This document shows, in pieces, positions 34,225-43,955 of a DNA stretch of 64,000 bases. Position numbers and translations under genes: made by a program. Origin of the DNA: Betaproteobacteria bacterium HGW-Betaproteobacteria-7. Lineage in GTDB: Bacteria > Pseudomonadota > Gammaproteobacteria > Burkholderiales > Rhodocyclaceae. The stretch's first letter is position 1. Every line of letters begins with the position of its first letter. The stretch lies in NCBI GenBank assembly GCA_002840765.1, contig PHCE01000010.1, forward strand, positions 232,039 through 296,038, given 5' to 3'. Under the pieces are notes generated by a model. The model was not told the DNA's origin and ran no database searches. It saw only the letters and a program-made list of their open reading frames with translations.

Positions 34225-34515
34225 ATGCTGTTGAACCAGCTACATGCTCAAAGAAATGCCATTACCGCCTTGGGTCGCCAATACGGTGCCCGGCGAATCC
34301 GCGTGTTCGGGTCTGTGGCACGCGGTGAAGAAGGGCCAGACAGCGACGTCGATTTTCTGGTCGAATTCGATCAGGGCTACGACCTCTTCGCCCAGCGCCT
34401 GCCCTTGACCCGACAGCTTTCCGAACTTCTTGGGCGGCCGGTCGACCTGTTGCCGGAACACGAACTGAACCGCCACCTGCGCGACAACATCCTTAAAGAA
34501 GCCGTCGAGCTATGA
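34225..34515 (+). CDS. MNT-type minimal nucleotidyltransferase, orphan
   Basis: 96 aa. The nucleotidyltransferase motif GSVARGEEGPDSDVDFLVEF (31-50) has the GS and DxD metal ligands. Stand-alone proteins of this type are normally MntA antitoxins that AMPylate a HEPN toxin encoded next to them. Here the expected second gene is absent: an ATG at 34512 is followed by a stop after four codons and no HEPN-like frame follows before the molbindin gene. The toxin gene may have been lost. Confidence 0.88.
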   Translation: MLLNQLHAQRNAITALGRQYGARRIRVFGSVARGEEGPDSDVDFLVEFDQGYDLFAQRLPLTRQLSELLGRPVDLLPEHELNRHLRDNILKEAVEL

Positions 34516-34671
34516 GCAAGCCTTGATCGATCGGCATCTTAACGCGCTGGAAGCAAGCGTTCAGGCAATTCTGGGAGGCGATAGCTGTAAATCAACCCAC
34601 TGCCGCCTTATTGGCAGTGCCCTCCGCCAGCCGGGCATTGGTATGGACTATGCTGGCAACAAACTGCTCGC

Positions 34672-35100
34672 TTACGCTGGCACACTCAGGATCACATGGC
34701 TGGCTTTGATCAGGGCCGTCGCTTCGACGCCGGGCTTTAGTCCCAGTTCCAGCACCGCCTCGTTGGTGACGACAGAAAACACCGTCGTCCCACCGGGCAG
34801 CAGAATCGCCACCTCGGTATTGACCGCCCCCTTGTGCACTTCTCTGACCGTCCCGGTGAGCTGGTTGCGCGCCGAGAAATGGACGTCGCGCGTCCCGGCC
34901 AGCAGCATCACCCACGGCGCCTTGACGTAGGCCACCGCCGCCTTGCCGACGGCCAGGCCGAGTGCCTGAACACTACCCTCTGTCACGATTGCGACAATCC
35001 GGTCACCACCGGCTGTCGTCAATTCGACTTCGGCATTGACCACCCCGTCGGTCACGGCGGTGATTGTTCCGGCAAAAGCATTGCGGGCGCTGACTGGCAT
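34672..35100 (-). CDS. modG: di-Mop molbindin, molybdate-binding protein
   Basis: 142 aa from ATG 35100, with AAAGGAG upstream. Two consecutive Mop/TOBE domains (about 3-68 and 73-140), each with the SARN…G-x-V/I…G-x-VNxEV pattern (SARNAFAGTITAVTDGVVNA; SARNQLTGTVREVHKGAVNT). Di-Mop ModG proteins form trimers that store or buffer molybdate in the cytoplasm. It is divergent from modE with two ModE-type sites in the gap. Confidence 0.92.
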   Translation of the reverse strand: MPVSARNAFAGTITAVTDGVVNAEVELTTAGGDRIVAIVTEGSVQALGLAVGKAAVAYVKAPWVMLLAGTRDVHFSARNQLTGTVREVHKGAVNTEVAILLPGGTTVFSVVTNEAVLELGLKPGVEATALIKASHVILSVPA

Positions 35101-35138
35101 CGACTGCTCCTTTAAGGGTTCGTAGCTGGCCCGCTTTT

Positions 35139-35162
35139 CGCTATATACCGCTGTAACCAGCG
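35139..35162. promoter_or_regulatory. candidate ModE box 1
   Basis: CGCTATATACCGCTGTAACC and flanks: CGCTATATA matches the left half of the E. coli ModE consensus (ATCGCTATATA), with a degenerate right half. It lies just upstream of the molbindin gene. Confidence 0.55.
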
Positions 35163-35240
35163 TTTTCTGTCGGACCTCTAACAATGTAACGAAACAGGGC
35201 ATTCACAAACAATCATAGCGGCAACGTTTTTTTCGGTAAC

Positions 35241-35272
35241 ATCGTTAGCGTTATATAGATAACAACATTACG
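35241..35272. promoter_or_regulatory. candidate ModE box 2
   Basis: ATCGTTAGCGTTATATAG followed by ATAACAACATTACG: contains GTTATATA, the ModE half-site, and an approximate inverted partner. It lies 10-40 nt before the modE start, consistent with autoregulation. Confidence 0.6.
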
Positions 35273-35280
35273 AGATCACC

Positions 35281-36869
<1,589 letters not shown>

Positions 36870-36903
36870 ATGAACTGCCCGCCACGCAACGGAGAGAACT
36901 GAG

Positions 36904-37581
36904 ATGCTGACCGACAGCGACCTGCAAGCCATCTGGCTGACCATCCGCCTGGCCGGGATCACGACCCTGATCCTGCTGCTGATTGGCACCCCCATCGCCT
37001 GGTGGCTGGCGCGCAGCCGTGCCTGGTGGAAGGGGCCAGTCGGCGCCATCGTCGCCCTGCCGCTGGTGCTGCCGCCGTCGGTACTCGGTTTCTACCTGCT
37101 GCTGGCGATGGGGCCGAACGGTCCGTTCGGCCAGCTGACCCAGTCGCTCGGCCTTGGCACGCTGCCGTTCACCTTCTGGGGCCTGGTCGTCGCTTCGGTG
37201 TTCTATTCGCTACCGTTCATGGTGCAACCGCTGCAGAACGCCTTTGAGGGCATCGGCGAGCGGCCACTGGAAGTCGCCGCGACACTGCGCGCTTCGCCGC
37301 TCGACACCTTCTTTTCGGTGGTACTACCGCTGGCCAAGCCCGGCTTTGTCACCGCCGGCATCCTGACCTTCGCCCACACCGTCGGCGAATTCGGCGTCGT
37401 TTTGATGATCGGTGGCAACATTCCCGGCGTCACCCGCGTCGCCTCGGTGCAGATCTACGATCACGTCGAGGCGATGGAGTACGGCGATGCCCACCGCCTG
37501 GCAGCGGTGATGCTGATCTTCTCCTTCGCCGTGCTGCTGGCGATGTACACGCGGCGCAGCCAGCCGCGGCGGGAGGCTTGA
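36904..37581 (+). CDS. modB: molybdate ABC transporter permease
   Basis: 225 aa with five or six membrane helices. The cytoplasmic EAA loop is in [20 protein letters not shown]. The start [20 protein letters not shown] is typical of ModB. It forms the channel with ModC. One nt separates its stop from modC. Confidence 0.96.
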   Translation: MLTDSDLQAIWLTIRLAGITTLILLLIGTPIAWWLARSRAWWKGPVGAIVALPLVLPPSVLGFYLLLAMGPNGPFGQLTQSLGLGTLPFTFWGLVVASVFYSLPFMVQPLQNAFEGIGERPLEVAATLRASPLDTFFSVVLPLAKPGFVTAGILTFAHTVGEFGVVLMIGGNIPGVTRVASVQIYDHVEAMEYGDAHRLAAVMLIFSFAVLLAMYTRRSQPRREA

Positions 37582-37582
37582 G

Positions 37583-38653
37583 ATGAGCGACATCGAAGCG
37601 CGCTTCCAGCTCGACTGGCCCGGTTTCACGCTCGACGTGGACCTGAACCTGCCCGGCCTCGGCGTCACCTCGCTGTTCGGCCATTCCGGCTCGGGCAAAA
37701 CCTCGCTGCTACGCTGCCTGGCCGGGCTGGAAAAGCCCCGCCACGGCCGCCTCGTCTTCAAGGGCCGGACCTGGCAGGACGCCAACACTTGGCTGCCGAC
37801 CCATCAGCGGCCAATCGGTTACGTTTTTCAGGAAGCCAGCCTGTTCCCGCACCTGTCGATTCTCGGCAACCTGCAGTTCGGCCAGAAGCGCAGCGGCGGC
37901 GCGGCGCGGGTCGGCCTGGAACAGGCCATTGAACTGCTCGGCATCGGCCACCTGCTGGAGCGCAAGCCGGATACGCTGTCCGGCGGCGAGCGCCAGCGCG
38001 TCGGCATCGCCCGGGCGCTGGCTGTCGGCCCGGAGATCCTGCTGATGGACGAGCCGCTGGCGGCGCTGGACTTGAAGCGCAAGCAGGAAATCCTGCCCTA
38101 CCTCGAGCGCCTGCACGACGAGCTGGAAATCCCGGTCATCTACGTCAGCCATTCGCCGGACGAAGTCGCCCGCCTGGCCGACCATCTGGTGGCCATGGAG
38201 AACGGCCGCGTCGTCGCCGCCGGCCCGCTCGGCGAGACGCTGGCCCGCCTCGACCTGCCGATCCGCCTCGGCGAGGATGTTGGCGTCGTGCTTGAGGCGA
38301 CGGTTGGCGAGATCGATAGCGAATGGCATCTGGCGCGCGTCGATTTCCGTGGCGGCAGTCTGTGGACACGCGATCACGGAGTACCCACCGGCCGCCACGT
38401 GCGCGTCCGCGTACTCGCCCGTGATGTCAGTCTGGCGCTCGGCGAGCCAGGTACCTGCAGCATTCAGAACAACCTCGACGGCCGCGTCGAATCGCTCGCC
38501 GACGACGATCACCCGGGCCTGCTGCTGGTCCGCGTACAGGTCGGCGCCAGCCTGCTGATCGCCCGCCTGACCCGGCGCTCGGCCGCCCAACTGGGCATCG
38601 TGCCGGGCCTGCCGGTGCGCGTTCAAGTCAAATCCGTGGCCTTGATGGAGTGA
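37583..38653 (+). CDS. modC: molybdate ABC transporter ATP-binding protein
   Basis: 356 aa. Walker A GHSGSGKTS, Q-loop in GYVFQEASLFPHLS, signature LSGGERQRVGIARAL, Walker B ILLMDEPLAALD, then the H-loop VSHSPDEVARLADH. Residues about 290-355 form a C-terminal Mop/TOBE domain (CSIQNNLDGRVESLADD), as in standard ModC. It energises molybdate uptake. Confidence 0.96.
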   Translation: MSDIEARFQLDWPGFTLDVDLNLPGLGVTSLFGHSGSGKTSLLRCLAGLEKPRHGRLVFKGRTWQDANTWLPTHQRPIGYVFQEASLFPHLSILGNLQFGQKRSGGAARVGLEQAIELLGIGHLLERKPDTLSGGERQRVGIARALAVGPEILLMDEPLAALDLKRKQEILPYLERLHDELEIPVIYVSHSPDEVARLADHLVAMENGRVVAAGPLGETLARLDLPIRLGEDVGVVLEATVGEIDSEWHLARVDFRGGSLWTRDHGVPTGRHVRVRVLARDVSLALGEPGTCSIQNNLDGRVESLADDDHPGLLLVRVQVGASLLIARLTRRSAAQLGIVPGLPVRVQVKSVALME

Positions 38654-38730
38654 GCCTGAACGGTCGCAGGCATGCCAATTGCTGCCCACGGGTTCCAAGC
38701 TGCCTCCTGTAGCCTTTACGACAAGCCACC

Positions 38731-39123
38731 ATGAAAATCGCCATCGCCACCAAGAACTACAGTGAAGTCAGCGGCCATGCCGGCCAGTGTCGTCACTGGC
38801 TGCTCTATGACCTGTCAGAACACCGCTCCAACCAGTTGCTGGCGGCCCCGAAACTAGTCGATTTGCAGCGCGAGGAAGTGCTACATACCTTCGAGGACGA
38901 CCGCCCGCATCCGCTCGACGGCATCGACATCGCCGTCGTCGCCAGTGCTGGCGACGGTTTCATCCGCCACATGAAGAAGCGCGGTTGCGACGTGCTGGTG
39001 ACCAGCGAGAGCGATCCGGCGCTGGCCATCACGCGCATCCTGGCCGGCGAGGCGCTGCCCGATCCGCGCTTCGATATCACCACCTCGTTGTGCAAGCTGC
39101 GCGACTTGTTCTCGCGCCACTGA
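38731..39123 (+). CDS. NifX/NafY-type iron-molybdenum cofactor binding protein
   Basis: 130 aa. MKIAIATKNYSEVSGHAGQC opens a dinitrogenase iron-molybdenum cofactor (NifX-NifY-NafY-NifB C-terminal) domain, with the usual histidine (HAGQCRHW) and the VVASAGDGFIRHMKKRGCDVL stretch split over the core. It could carry FeMo-co or its precursor. It ends the mod cluster 77 bp after modC. Confidence 0.88.
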   Translation: MKIAIATKNYSEVSGHAGQCRHWLLYDLSEHRSNQLLAAPKLVDLQREEVLHTFEDDRPHPLDGIDIAVVASAGDGFIRHMKKRGCDVLVTSESDPALAITRILAGEALPDPRFDITTSLCKLRDLFSRH

Positions 39124-39135
39124 ACGGGTGTTGCT

Positions 39136-39921
39136 TCAGCCGAGCAGTTTCTGGATGAAGCCTTCGACGTAGGCCGGACGCAACGGCTTGATGATGTAGC
39201 CGACGGCGCCGAGGCCGGCACACTGGGCGACCAGCGTCTTGTCGGCGCTGCCGGTGATCATGATCACCCTGGTTTCCGGCGAGGCTTCGATGATCTTGGG
39301 CAGGGATTCGAGCCCATCCATGACCGGCATGTTGATGTCGAGGCAGAGCACGCGTGGCTGGTGATTGCGCGCTGACTGGATCGCCTCGGCGCCGTTGGTG
39401 ACGGATTGCACTACCTGCAGCCCGCATTCTTCGAGCAAGCCCTTGAGCACCAGACGGACGGAACCGTTGTCGTCGGCAACCACTGCTGTGCCGCGCCGAC
39501 CGCGCTGATTGCCCGGGGTGCGCGCTACCTTGGAGTCGGCAGCCGTGTGGTTGGCCTTCTGCCGGGTCCGTTCGACGGCCTTCAGTTCCTCGATGATCTG
39601 CGCCTGACCGAAAGGCTTGCGGATGAAACCGGAGGCCCCGGCATCGGCGGCGGCGGCTTCGACGCCCGGCTCGCTGGAGGCGGTCATGAAAACGACGTCG
39701 ATGGCCGGCGCTTCGGCCTGGATGGCACGCAAGATGGTCAAACCATCGCGCCCCGGCAGGTGATAGTCGAGACAGACAAGTTCCGGCGTGGTCTGCTGGA
39801 TCAGTTCCTCGACCCCGTTGCCATCGGCAAAGGAGCCCACCACATCATGGCCAAGGCTGGCAAACAGCGTCGCCAGCACTTTGCGCATGGAGGCATTGTC
39901 GTCGATGATCACGATCCGCAT
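39136..39921 (-). CDS. tandem-receiver response regulator
   Basis: 261 aa with two complete receiver domains. The first (1-118): D7-D8, phospho-acceptor D52 in CLDYHLPGRDG, K101. The second (about 143-261): D148-D149, acceptor in CLDINMPVMDG, K near 245. The linker (119-142) is basic and polar. No output domain. It is convergent with the NifX-like gene and stands alone, so its kinase is unknown. Confidence 0.92.
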   Translation of the reverse strand: MRIVIIDDNASMRKVLATLFASLGHDVVGSFADGNGVEELIQQTTPELVCLDYHLPGRDGLTILRAIQAEAPAIDVVFMTASSEPGVEAAAADAGASGFIRKPFGQAQIIEELKAVERTRQKANHTAADSKVARTPGNQRGRRGTAVVADDNGSVRLVLKGLLEECGLQVVQSVTNGAEAIQSARNHQPRVLCLDINMPVMDGLESLPKIIEASPETRVIMITGSADKTLVAQCAGLGAVGYIIKPLRPAYVEGFIQKLLG

Positions 39922-39990
39922 TCAGCCACTCTCCCCTATTCCTCGGCATCTCCGGCCGAAGCTTAGCAGAATGCAGGCGGGGTGAAGCTT

Positions 39991-40185
39991 TCAGCGCTGA
40001 GCGACGGCGTTTTTCTTGAGCTCGGCAAGAAACTCGGCGAAGGAGGTTTCGCGCACCGTCATGTCGGCCAGCGTGACACGCAGGTCGAAATTGGCCAGAT
40101 CACCCTCGCGCTGCCGCGACGCATCGCGCCCGGCCGACGGAGCGGCATTCGGCGAAGCGGTTGAGCGGTGGATGACGGGGGGCAT
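39991..40185 (-). CDS. small hypothetical protein
   Basis: 64 aa. A polar N-terminal half rich in S, A, P and R is followed by NFDLRVTLADMTVRETSFAE and FLAELKKNAVAQR, which look structured. There is only a weak ribosome site (CAGGTC). It may be a real small protein, but no family is recognised. Confidence 0.4.
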   Translation of the reverse strand: MPPVIHRSTASPNAAPSAGRDASRQREGDLANFDLRVTLADMTVRETSFAEFLAELKKNAVAQR

Positions 40186-40288
40186 GATGCGGAGACCTGA
40201 CAGTTGGATACAGCTTCATTGTGCCGCAGGGACGAATCGATGGCCGTGAGCAATTTCACGACACCCAGCAGGTTCCCGAAGATCGCGC

Positions 40289-41170
40289 TCAGGCTAGGCC
40301 GGCGGCCAGGAAATCCATCAGTACGCGCACCCGGTGCGGCACCTGGCGGTTGCTCGGCAACATGGCGTAGATGCCCAGTTTGGGCACCGGATAGTCGCCG
40401 AGTATGGCCTCCAGACGTCCCGCCGCCAGTGGCATCTCGATGATGAAATCGGGCTGCAGCGTGATGCCCAGGCCTTGCGCCGCCGCTTCGGCCAGCACGT
40501 CGCCATTGTTGGCGTGGATGCGACTGCGCACCGCGAAGCCGAGCAGTTGCCCGTCAACCATGAACTGCCATTGCTGGGTGGTGCCGCCGGCGGTGTAGCC
40601 AAGGCATTCGTGATGCACCAGCTCGCCCGGATGACGCGGCCGCCCGTGGCGGGCCAGGTAATCCGGCGCGGCGACCACCTGCATGTGGCTGGCGCCAATC
40701 TTGCGAGCCACATCGCCGCCCTCCAGGCGACGGGTGATGCGGATCGACAGGTCGATGCCCTCTTCGATCAGCTTGACCCGCCGGTCGCTGTAATCCATGT
40801 CCAGGCCGACTTCCGGATAGCGACGGGAGAAGTCGAGGAGCAGCGGCGCCAGGCGCTTGATACCGAAGCTCAGCGGCAGACTGATGCGGATATTGCCGCG
40901 TGGCGCCAGGCGCTCTTCGGCAACGTCGGTTTCTGCCGCTTCAACCAGGTTGAGGATGACCCGGCACTTCTCCAGGTAGGCGGTGCCGGCCGAAGTCAGC
41001 GACAGTCGGCGCGTGCTGCGCGCCATCAGCTTGACGCCGAGATGGGCTTCGAGGCCGGCGATCTGCCGCGTCACCACCGAACGAGCCAATCCCATCTGCT
41101 GGGCAACAGCGGCAAAGCTGCCGAGTTCGGCGATGCGGACGAAGAGTTGCATCGCATCCAGTCTGTCCAT
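40289..41170 (-). CDS. LysR-type regulator divergent from extradiol dioxygenase gene
   Basis: 293 aa from ATG 41170 (MDRLDAMQLFVRIAELGSFA). HTH about 3-62 (SFAAVAQQMGLARSVVTRQI), substrate domain 90-290. It is of the DmlR/CrgA-like branch. The frame is open well upstream, but the LysR start is standard. It is divergent from 41245 and the gap holds a palindrome. Confidence 0.93.
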   Translation of the reverse strand: MDRLDAMQLFVRIAELGSFAAVAQQMGLARSVVTRQIAGLEAHLGVKLMARSTRRLSLTSAGTAYLEKCRVILNLVEAAETDVAEERLAPRGNIRISLPLSFGIKRLAPLLLDFSRRYPEVGLDMDYSDRRVKLIEEGIDLSIRITRRLEGGDVARKIGASHMQVVAAPDYLARHGRPRHPGELVHHECLGYTAGGTTQQWQFMVDGQLLGFAVRSRIHANNGDVLAEAAAQGLGITLQPDFIIEMPLAAGRLEAILGDYPVPKLGIYAMLPSNRQVPHRVRVLMDFLAAGLA

Positions 41171-41183
41171 TGTTGCAATCCTG

Positions 41184-41198
41184 GCAATAATTATTTGC
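41184..41198. promoter_or_regulatory. palindrome in the LysR/dioxygenase gap
   Basis: GCAATAATTATTTGC is a near-perfect palindrome, with an AT-rich core and half-sites GCAA/TTGC, placed between the divergent genes. It is a plausible LysR operator. Confidence 0.5.
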
Positions 41199-41244
41199 AC
41201 ATTGTCGGCTATTTCGCTGCGAAAAGGCGGACTACAGTACGCCC

Positions 41245-42069
41245 ATGCCATCACAACTATCCACCATGCCCCTGGCCCCGCTCTTCGTTCCGCACGGCGC
41301 ACCGACCTTCGCCCTGCGCCCCGGCGCTGCCGGGGCAGCACTATCGAGGTTCGCCGCCGGCTTGCCCACGCCACGCGCCATCGTCATCGTCAGCCCGCAC
41401 TGGAATACCGATGTGCCGACGGTGGGCACGGCCGACCGCCTGGAAACCATCCACGACTTCAGCGGCTTCCCGGAGGAACTTTACCGTCTGCGCTACCCAG
41501 CCAGCGGCTGCCGCGAGGCCGCCGACGAAGTCGTCGCCACCCTGGCGGCGAGCGGTCTGGCAGTGCGCGAGGATGGCCGCCGCGGCCTCGACCACGGCGC
41601 CTGGATACCCCTGCGCCTGATGTTCCCCGATGCCGAGGTGCCGGTCATTCCGCTCTCGCTGCAAAGCCGCAAGGGCCCACAGGGCGCCTGGTTGCTGGGG
41701 CGGGCGCTGGCGCCGTTGGTCGAGCGCGGCTTCCTGATCATCGGCTCCGGCAATGTCACCCACAACCTGCGCGACTTCCAGCGGGTTCACCTGGCCGGCG
41801 GCCAGCCCCCCGACTACGTGCGCGAGTTTCCCGAATGGCTGGCCGGGCGCCTGGCTGCCCGCGACCTGCCAGCCCTGCTCGACTATCGCCGCCAGTCTCC
41901 CGGCGGTATCCAGGCTCATCCGAGCGATGAACATTTGCTGCCGCTCTTTGTCGCACTCGGAGCCGCTGGCGATGGCGCCACCGCCCAGCGCTTCCATGCC
42001 GGCATCGATGATTACGTGATCGCCATGGATGCCTACTCCTTTACCCCTCGCCCGGAAGGCCAAGCATGA
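41245..42069 (+). CDS. class III extradiol (LigB/DODA-type) ring-cleavage dioxygenase
   Basis: 274 aa (ATG 41266 is an alternative). The pattern fits the DODA/YgiD family: LFVPHGAPTFAL with the first His ligand, VSPHWNTDVPTV with the second, DHGAWIPLRLMFP with a conserved His, NVTHNL and HPSDEHLLPLFVALGA. These enzymes cleave catechol-type rings (for example 4,5-DOPA) using a non-haem metal. It overlaps the cytochrome b561 start by ATGA. Confidence 0.92.
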   Translation: MPSQLSTMPLAPLFVPHGAPTFALRPGAAGAALSRFAAGLPTPRAIVIVSPHWNTDVPTVGTADRLETIHDFSGFPEELYRLRYPASGCREAADEVVATLAASGLAVREDGRRGLDHGAWIPLRLMFPDAEVPVIPLSLQSRKGPQGAWLLGRALAPLVERGFLIIGSGNVTHNLRDFQRVHLAGGQPPDYVREFPEWLAGRLAARDLPALLDYRRQSPGGIQAHPSDEHLLPLFVALGAAGDGATAQRFHAGIDDYVIAMDAYSFTPRPEGQA

Positions 42070-42605
42070 AGCGCTATACATCCACCGCCATCGCCCTGCA
42101 CTGGCTGATGGCCATCCTGATTTTCGGCATGCTTGCCCTTGGGTTCTACATGCAGGATCTGCCGCTGTCGCCGGAAAAACTGCAGCTGTACTCCTGGCAC
42201 AAATGGGCTGGCGTCAGCGTCTTCCTGCTGGTGCTGGTGCGTCTGGCCTGGCGCCTGACCCATCGCCCCCCCGATTTGCCGGCCAGCATGCCGAAGCTGC
42301 TGCAGTTCGCCGCCCATGCCGGCCACCTGGCGCTCTACGCGCTGATGCTGGTGATCCCGCTGTCCGGCTGGCTGATGAGTTCGGCCAAGGGCTTCCAGAC
42401 CGTCTGGTTCGGCGTCTTGCCGATTCCCGACCTGCTCGACAAGAACAAGGAACTGGGTGACCTGCTGCAAACCGTGCACATGAGCCTCAACCTCCTGTTC
42501 GCTGTCGTCATCGCCGGCCACATCGGCGCTGCCCTCAAGCATCACTTCATCGACAAGGACGACATCCTGACCCGCATCCTGCCCCGCCATTCCAAGGAGA
42601 ACTGA
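42066..42605 (+). CDS. cytochrome b561-family membrane protein
   Basis: 179 aa, four membrane helices with histidines placed for two haems: H13 (ALHWLM), H45 (SWHKWAG), a pair near 88-91 (AAHAGHLALY) and H138/H152 (TVHMSLN, AGHIGA). Members of this family pass electrons between quinones and other carriers and accompany YceI proteins. It is 1 nt before the first YceI gene. Confidence 0.93.
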   Translation: MKRYTSTAIALHWLMAILIFGMLALGFYMQDLPLSPEKLQLYSWHKWAGVSVFLLVLVRLAWRLTHRPPDLPASMPKLLQFAAHAGHLALYALMLVIPLSGWLMSSAKGFQTVWFGVLPIPDLLDKNKELGDLLQTVHMSLNLLFAVVIAGHIGAALKHHFIDKDDILTRILPRHSKEN

Positions 42606-42606
42606 C

Positions 42607-43158
42607 ATGAAAAGAATCGCCCTCGCCTTTGCCCTGGCCACGGCCTTGTCCGCCCAGGCCATTGAATACAGCCAGGTCCAGGCCGACAAGAGCACTGTCA
42701 CCTTCGTCTATCAGCAGATGGGCGTCTCGGTCGATGGCCACTTCAAGAAATTCACCAGCCAGTTGAGTTTCGACCCGGCTAAACCGACGGCCGGCAAAGC
42801 CGTCTTCGATGTCGCCCTGGCCAGCGTTGACACCGGCGCCCCGGAAGGCGACGAGGAAGTCGCCGGCAAGCAATGGTTCAACACCAAGGCCTTCCCGAGT
42901 GCCCGTTTCGTTTCCAGCAGCGTCAAGTCGCTCGGCGGCAACCGCTATGAGGTCGCCGGCCAGTTGAGCATCAAGGGCAAGACGCAGGATGTCGTCGTCC
43001 CCGCCACCTTCAGCGCCCAGGGCAACACCGGCGTCTTCGAAGGAAGCTTCACCATCCGCCGCGCCGATTTCTCGATCGGCGAAGGCAGTTGGGCCAAATT
43101 CGATATCGTCGCCAACGACGTCCGCATCAAGTTCCGCATCACCGCCATCAGCAAGTAA
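42607..43158 (+). CDS. YceI-family periplasmic lipid-binding protein (first copy)
   Basis: 183 aa, with a signal peptide (1-19, ending LSAQA). The body is a lipocalin-like YceI barrel: STVTFVYQQMGVSVDGHFKK, ASVDTGAPEGDEEVAGKQWF, FSIGEGSWAKFDIV. YceI relatives bind polyisoprenoids. The b561-YceI pairing suggests a quinone or isoprenoid link. It is followed after 28 nt by a second YceI gene. Confidence 0.93.
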   Translation: MKRIALAFALATALSAQAIEYSQVQADKSTVTFVYQQMGVSVDGHFKKFTSQLSFDPAKPTAGKAVFDVALASVDTGAPEGDEEVAGKQWFNTKAFPSARFVSSSVKSLGGNRYEVAGQLSIKGKTQDVVVPATFSAQGNTGVFEGSFTIRRADFSIGEGSWAKFDIVANDVRIKFRITAISK

Positions 43159-43186
43159 CCCCCCACCCCCAGACAGGAGAACCACC

Positions 43187-43765
43187 ATGCAAAAATTCAG
43201 CAAACTCGCCGCCGCCCTTGCCCTCGCCAGCGCCATCGCCGCCCCGGCCCTGGCCGCGCCGGAAACTTTCGTCGTCGACGGCACCCACACCTTCCCGCGC
43301 TTCTCCTACAGCCATTTCGGCTTCTCGACCCAATTGAGCCGCTTCGACAAGACCAGCGGCAAGGTCGTCCTCGACAAGGCAGCGAAGACTGGCTCCGTGG
43401 ACATCGTCATCGACACCAAGTCGGTGAACACCGGCTACGCCACCTTCAACGAACACATCCAGGGTGAAGACTTCCTCGACACCGGCAAATACCCGACTGC
43501 CACCTTCAAGTCCACCAAGGTCGTCTTTGAGGGCGACAAGCCGGTTGCCGTCGATGGCAACCTGACGCTGAAGGGTGTGACCAAGCCAGTGACGCTGACC
43601 GTCACCTCGTTCAAGGCCATGCCGCACCCGATGCTGAAAAAAGATGCCATCGGTGCCAACGCCTGGACCGTGGTCAAGCGCTCCGACTTCAACGCCGGCA
43701 AGTACGCCCCCAACGTCGGCGACGAAGTGCGCATCGACATCGCCATCGAAGCGATCAAGGAGTAA
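43187..43765 (+). CDS. YceI-family periplasmic lipid-binding protein (second copy)
   Basis: 192 aa from ATG 43187, with AGGAG upstream. Signal peptide 1-23 (ending PALAA). YceI signatures: DGTHTFPRFSYSHFGFST, GKVVLDKAAKTGSVDIVID, GEDFLDTGKYPTATFKSTKV, LTLKGVTKPVTLTVT. It is closer to the classical YceI than the first copy, from which it differs considerably, so the pair is not a recent duplication. Confidence 0.95.
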   Translation: MQKFSKLAAALALASAIAAPALAAPETFVVDGTHTFPRFSYSHFGFSTQLSRFDKTSGKVVLDKAAKTGSVDIVIDTKSVNTGYATFNEHIQGEDFLDTGKYPTATFKSTKVVFEGDKPVAVDGNLTLKGVTKPVTLTVTSFKAMPHPMLKKDAIGANAWTVVKRSDFNAGKYAPNVGDEVRIDIAIEAIKE

Positions 43766-43773
43766 CTCCATGC

Positions 43774-43827
43774 GGGTACCCTCCTGTCTTGGCAGGGGAG
43801 TACCCATGAGAGCTGTCGGGTTTTTTT
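43774..43827 (+). terminator. terminator after the YceI operon
   Basis: GGGTACCCTCCTG (43774-43786) pairs, with two mismatches, with CAGGGGAGTACCC (43793-43805), followed at 43821-43827 by seven T. The 15-nt gap between stem and T run is unusual, but the placement after the last stop fits. Confidence 0.65.
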
Positions 43828-43955
43828 ACAATGCAAGATTTTATTAATGTGAAGCAACGAAAAAAGCATTAGGCTGCGACTGGCCCATTTTTTTGTTGCA
43901 AAGCACAACGAATACGGCAGACTACTACTTTAGTAATAAATTTCGAGGCATCTCT

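Noticed and set aside
34512..34671. HEPN toxin gene after the nucleotidyltransferase
   Set aside because: Frame closes after four codons and no RxxxxH motif is seen in any frame.
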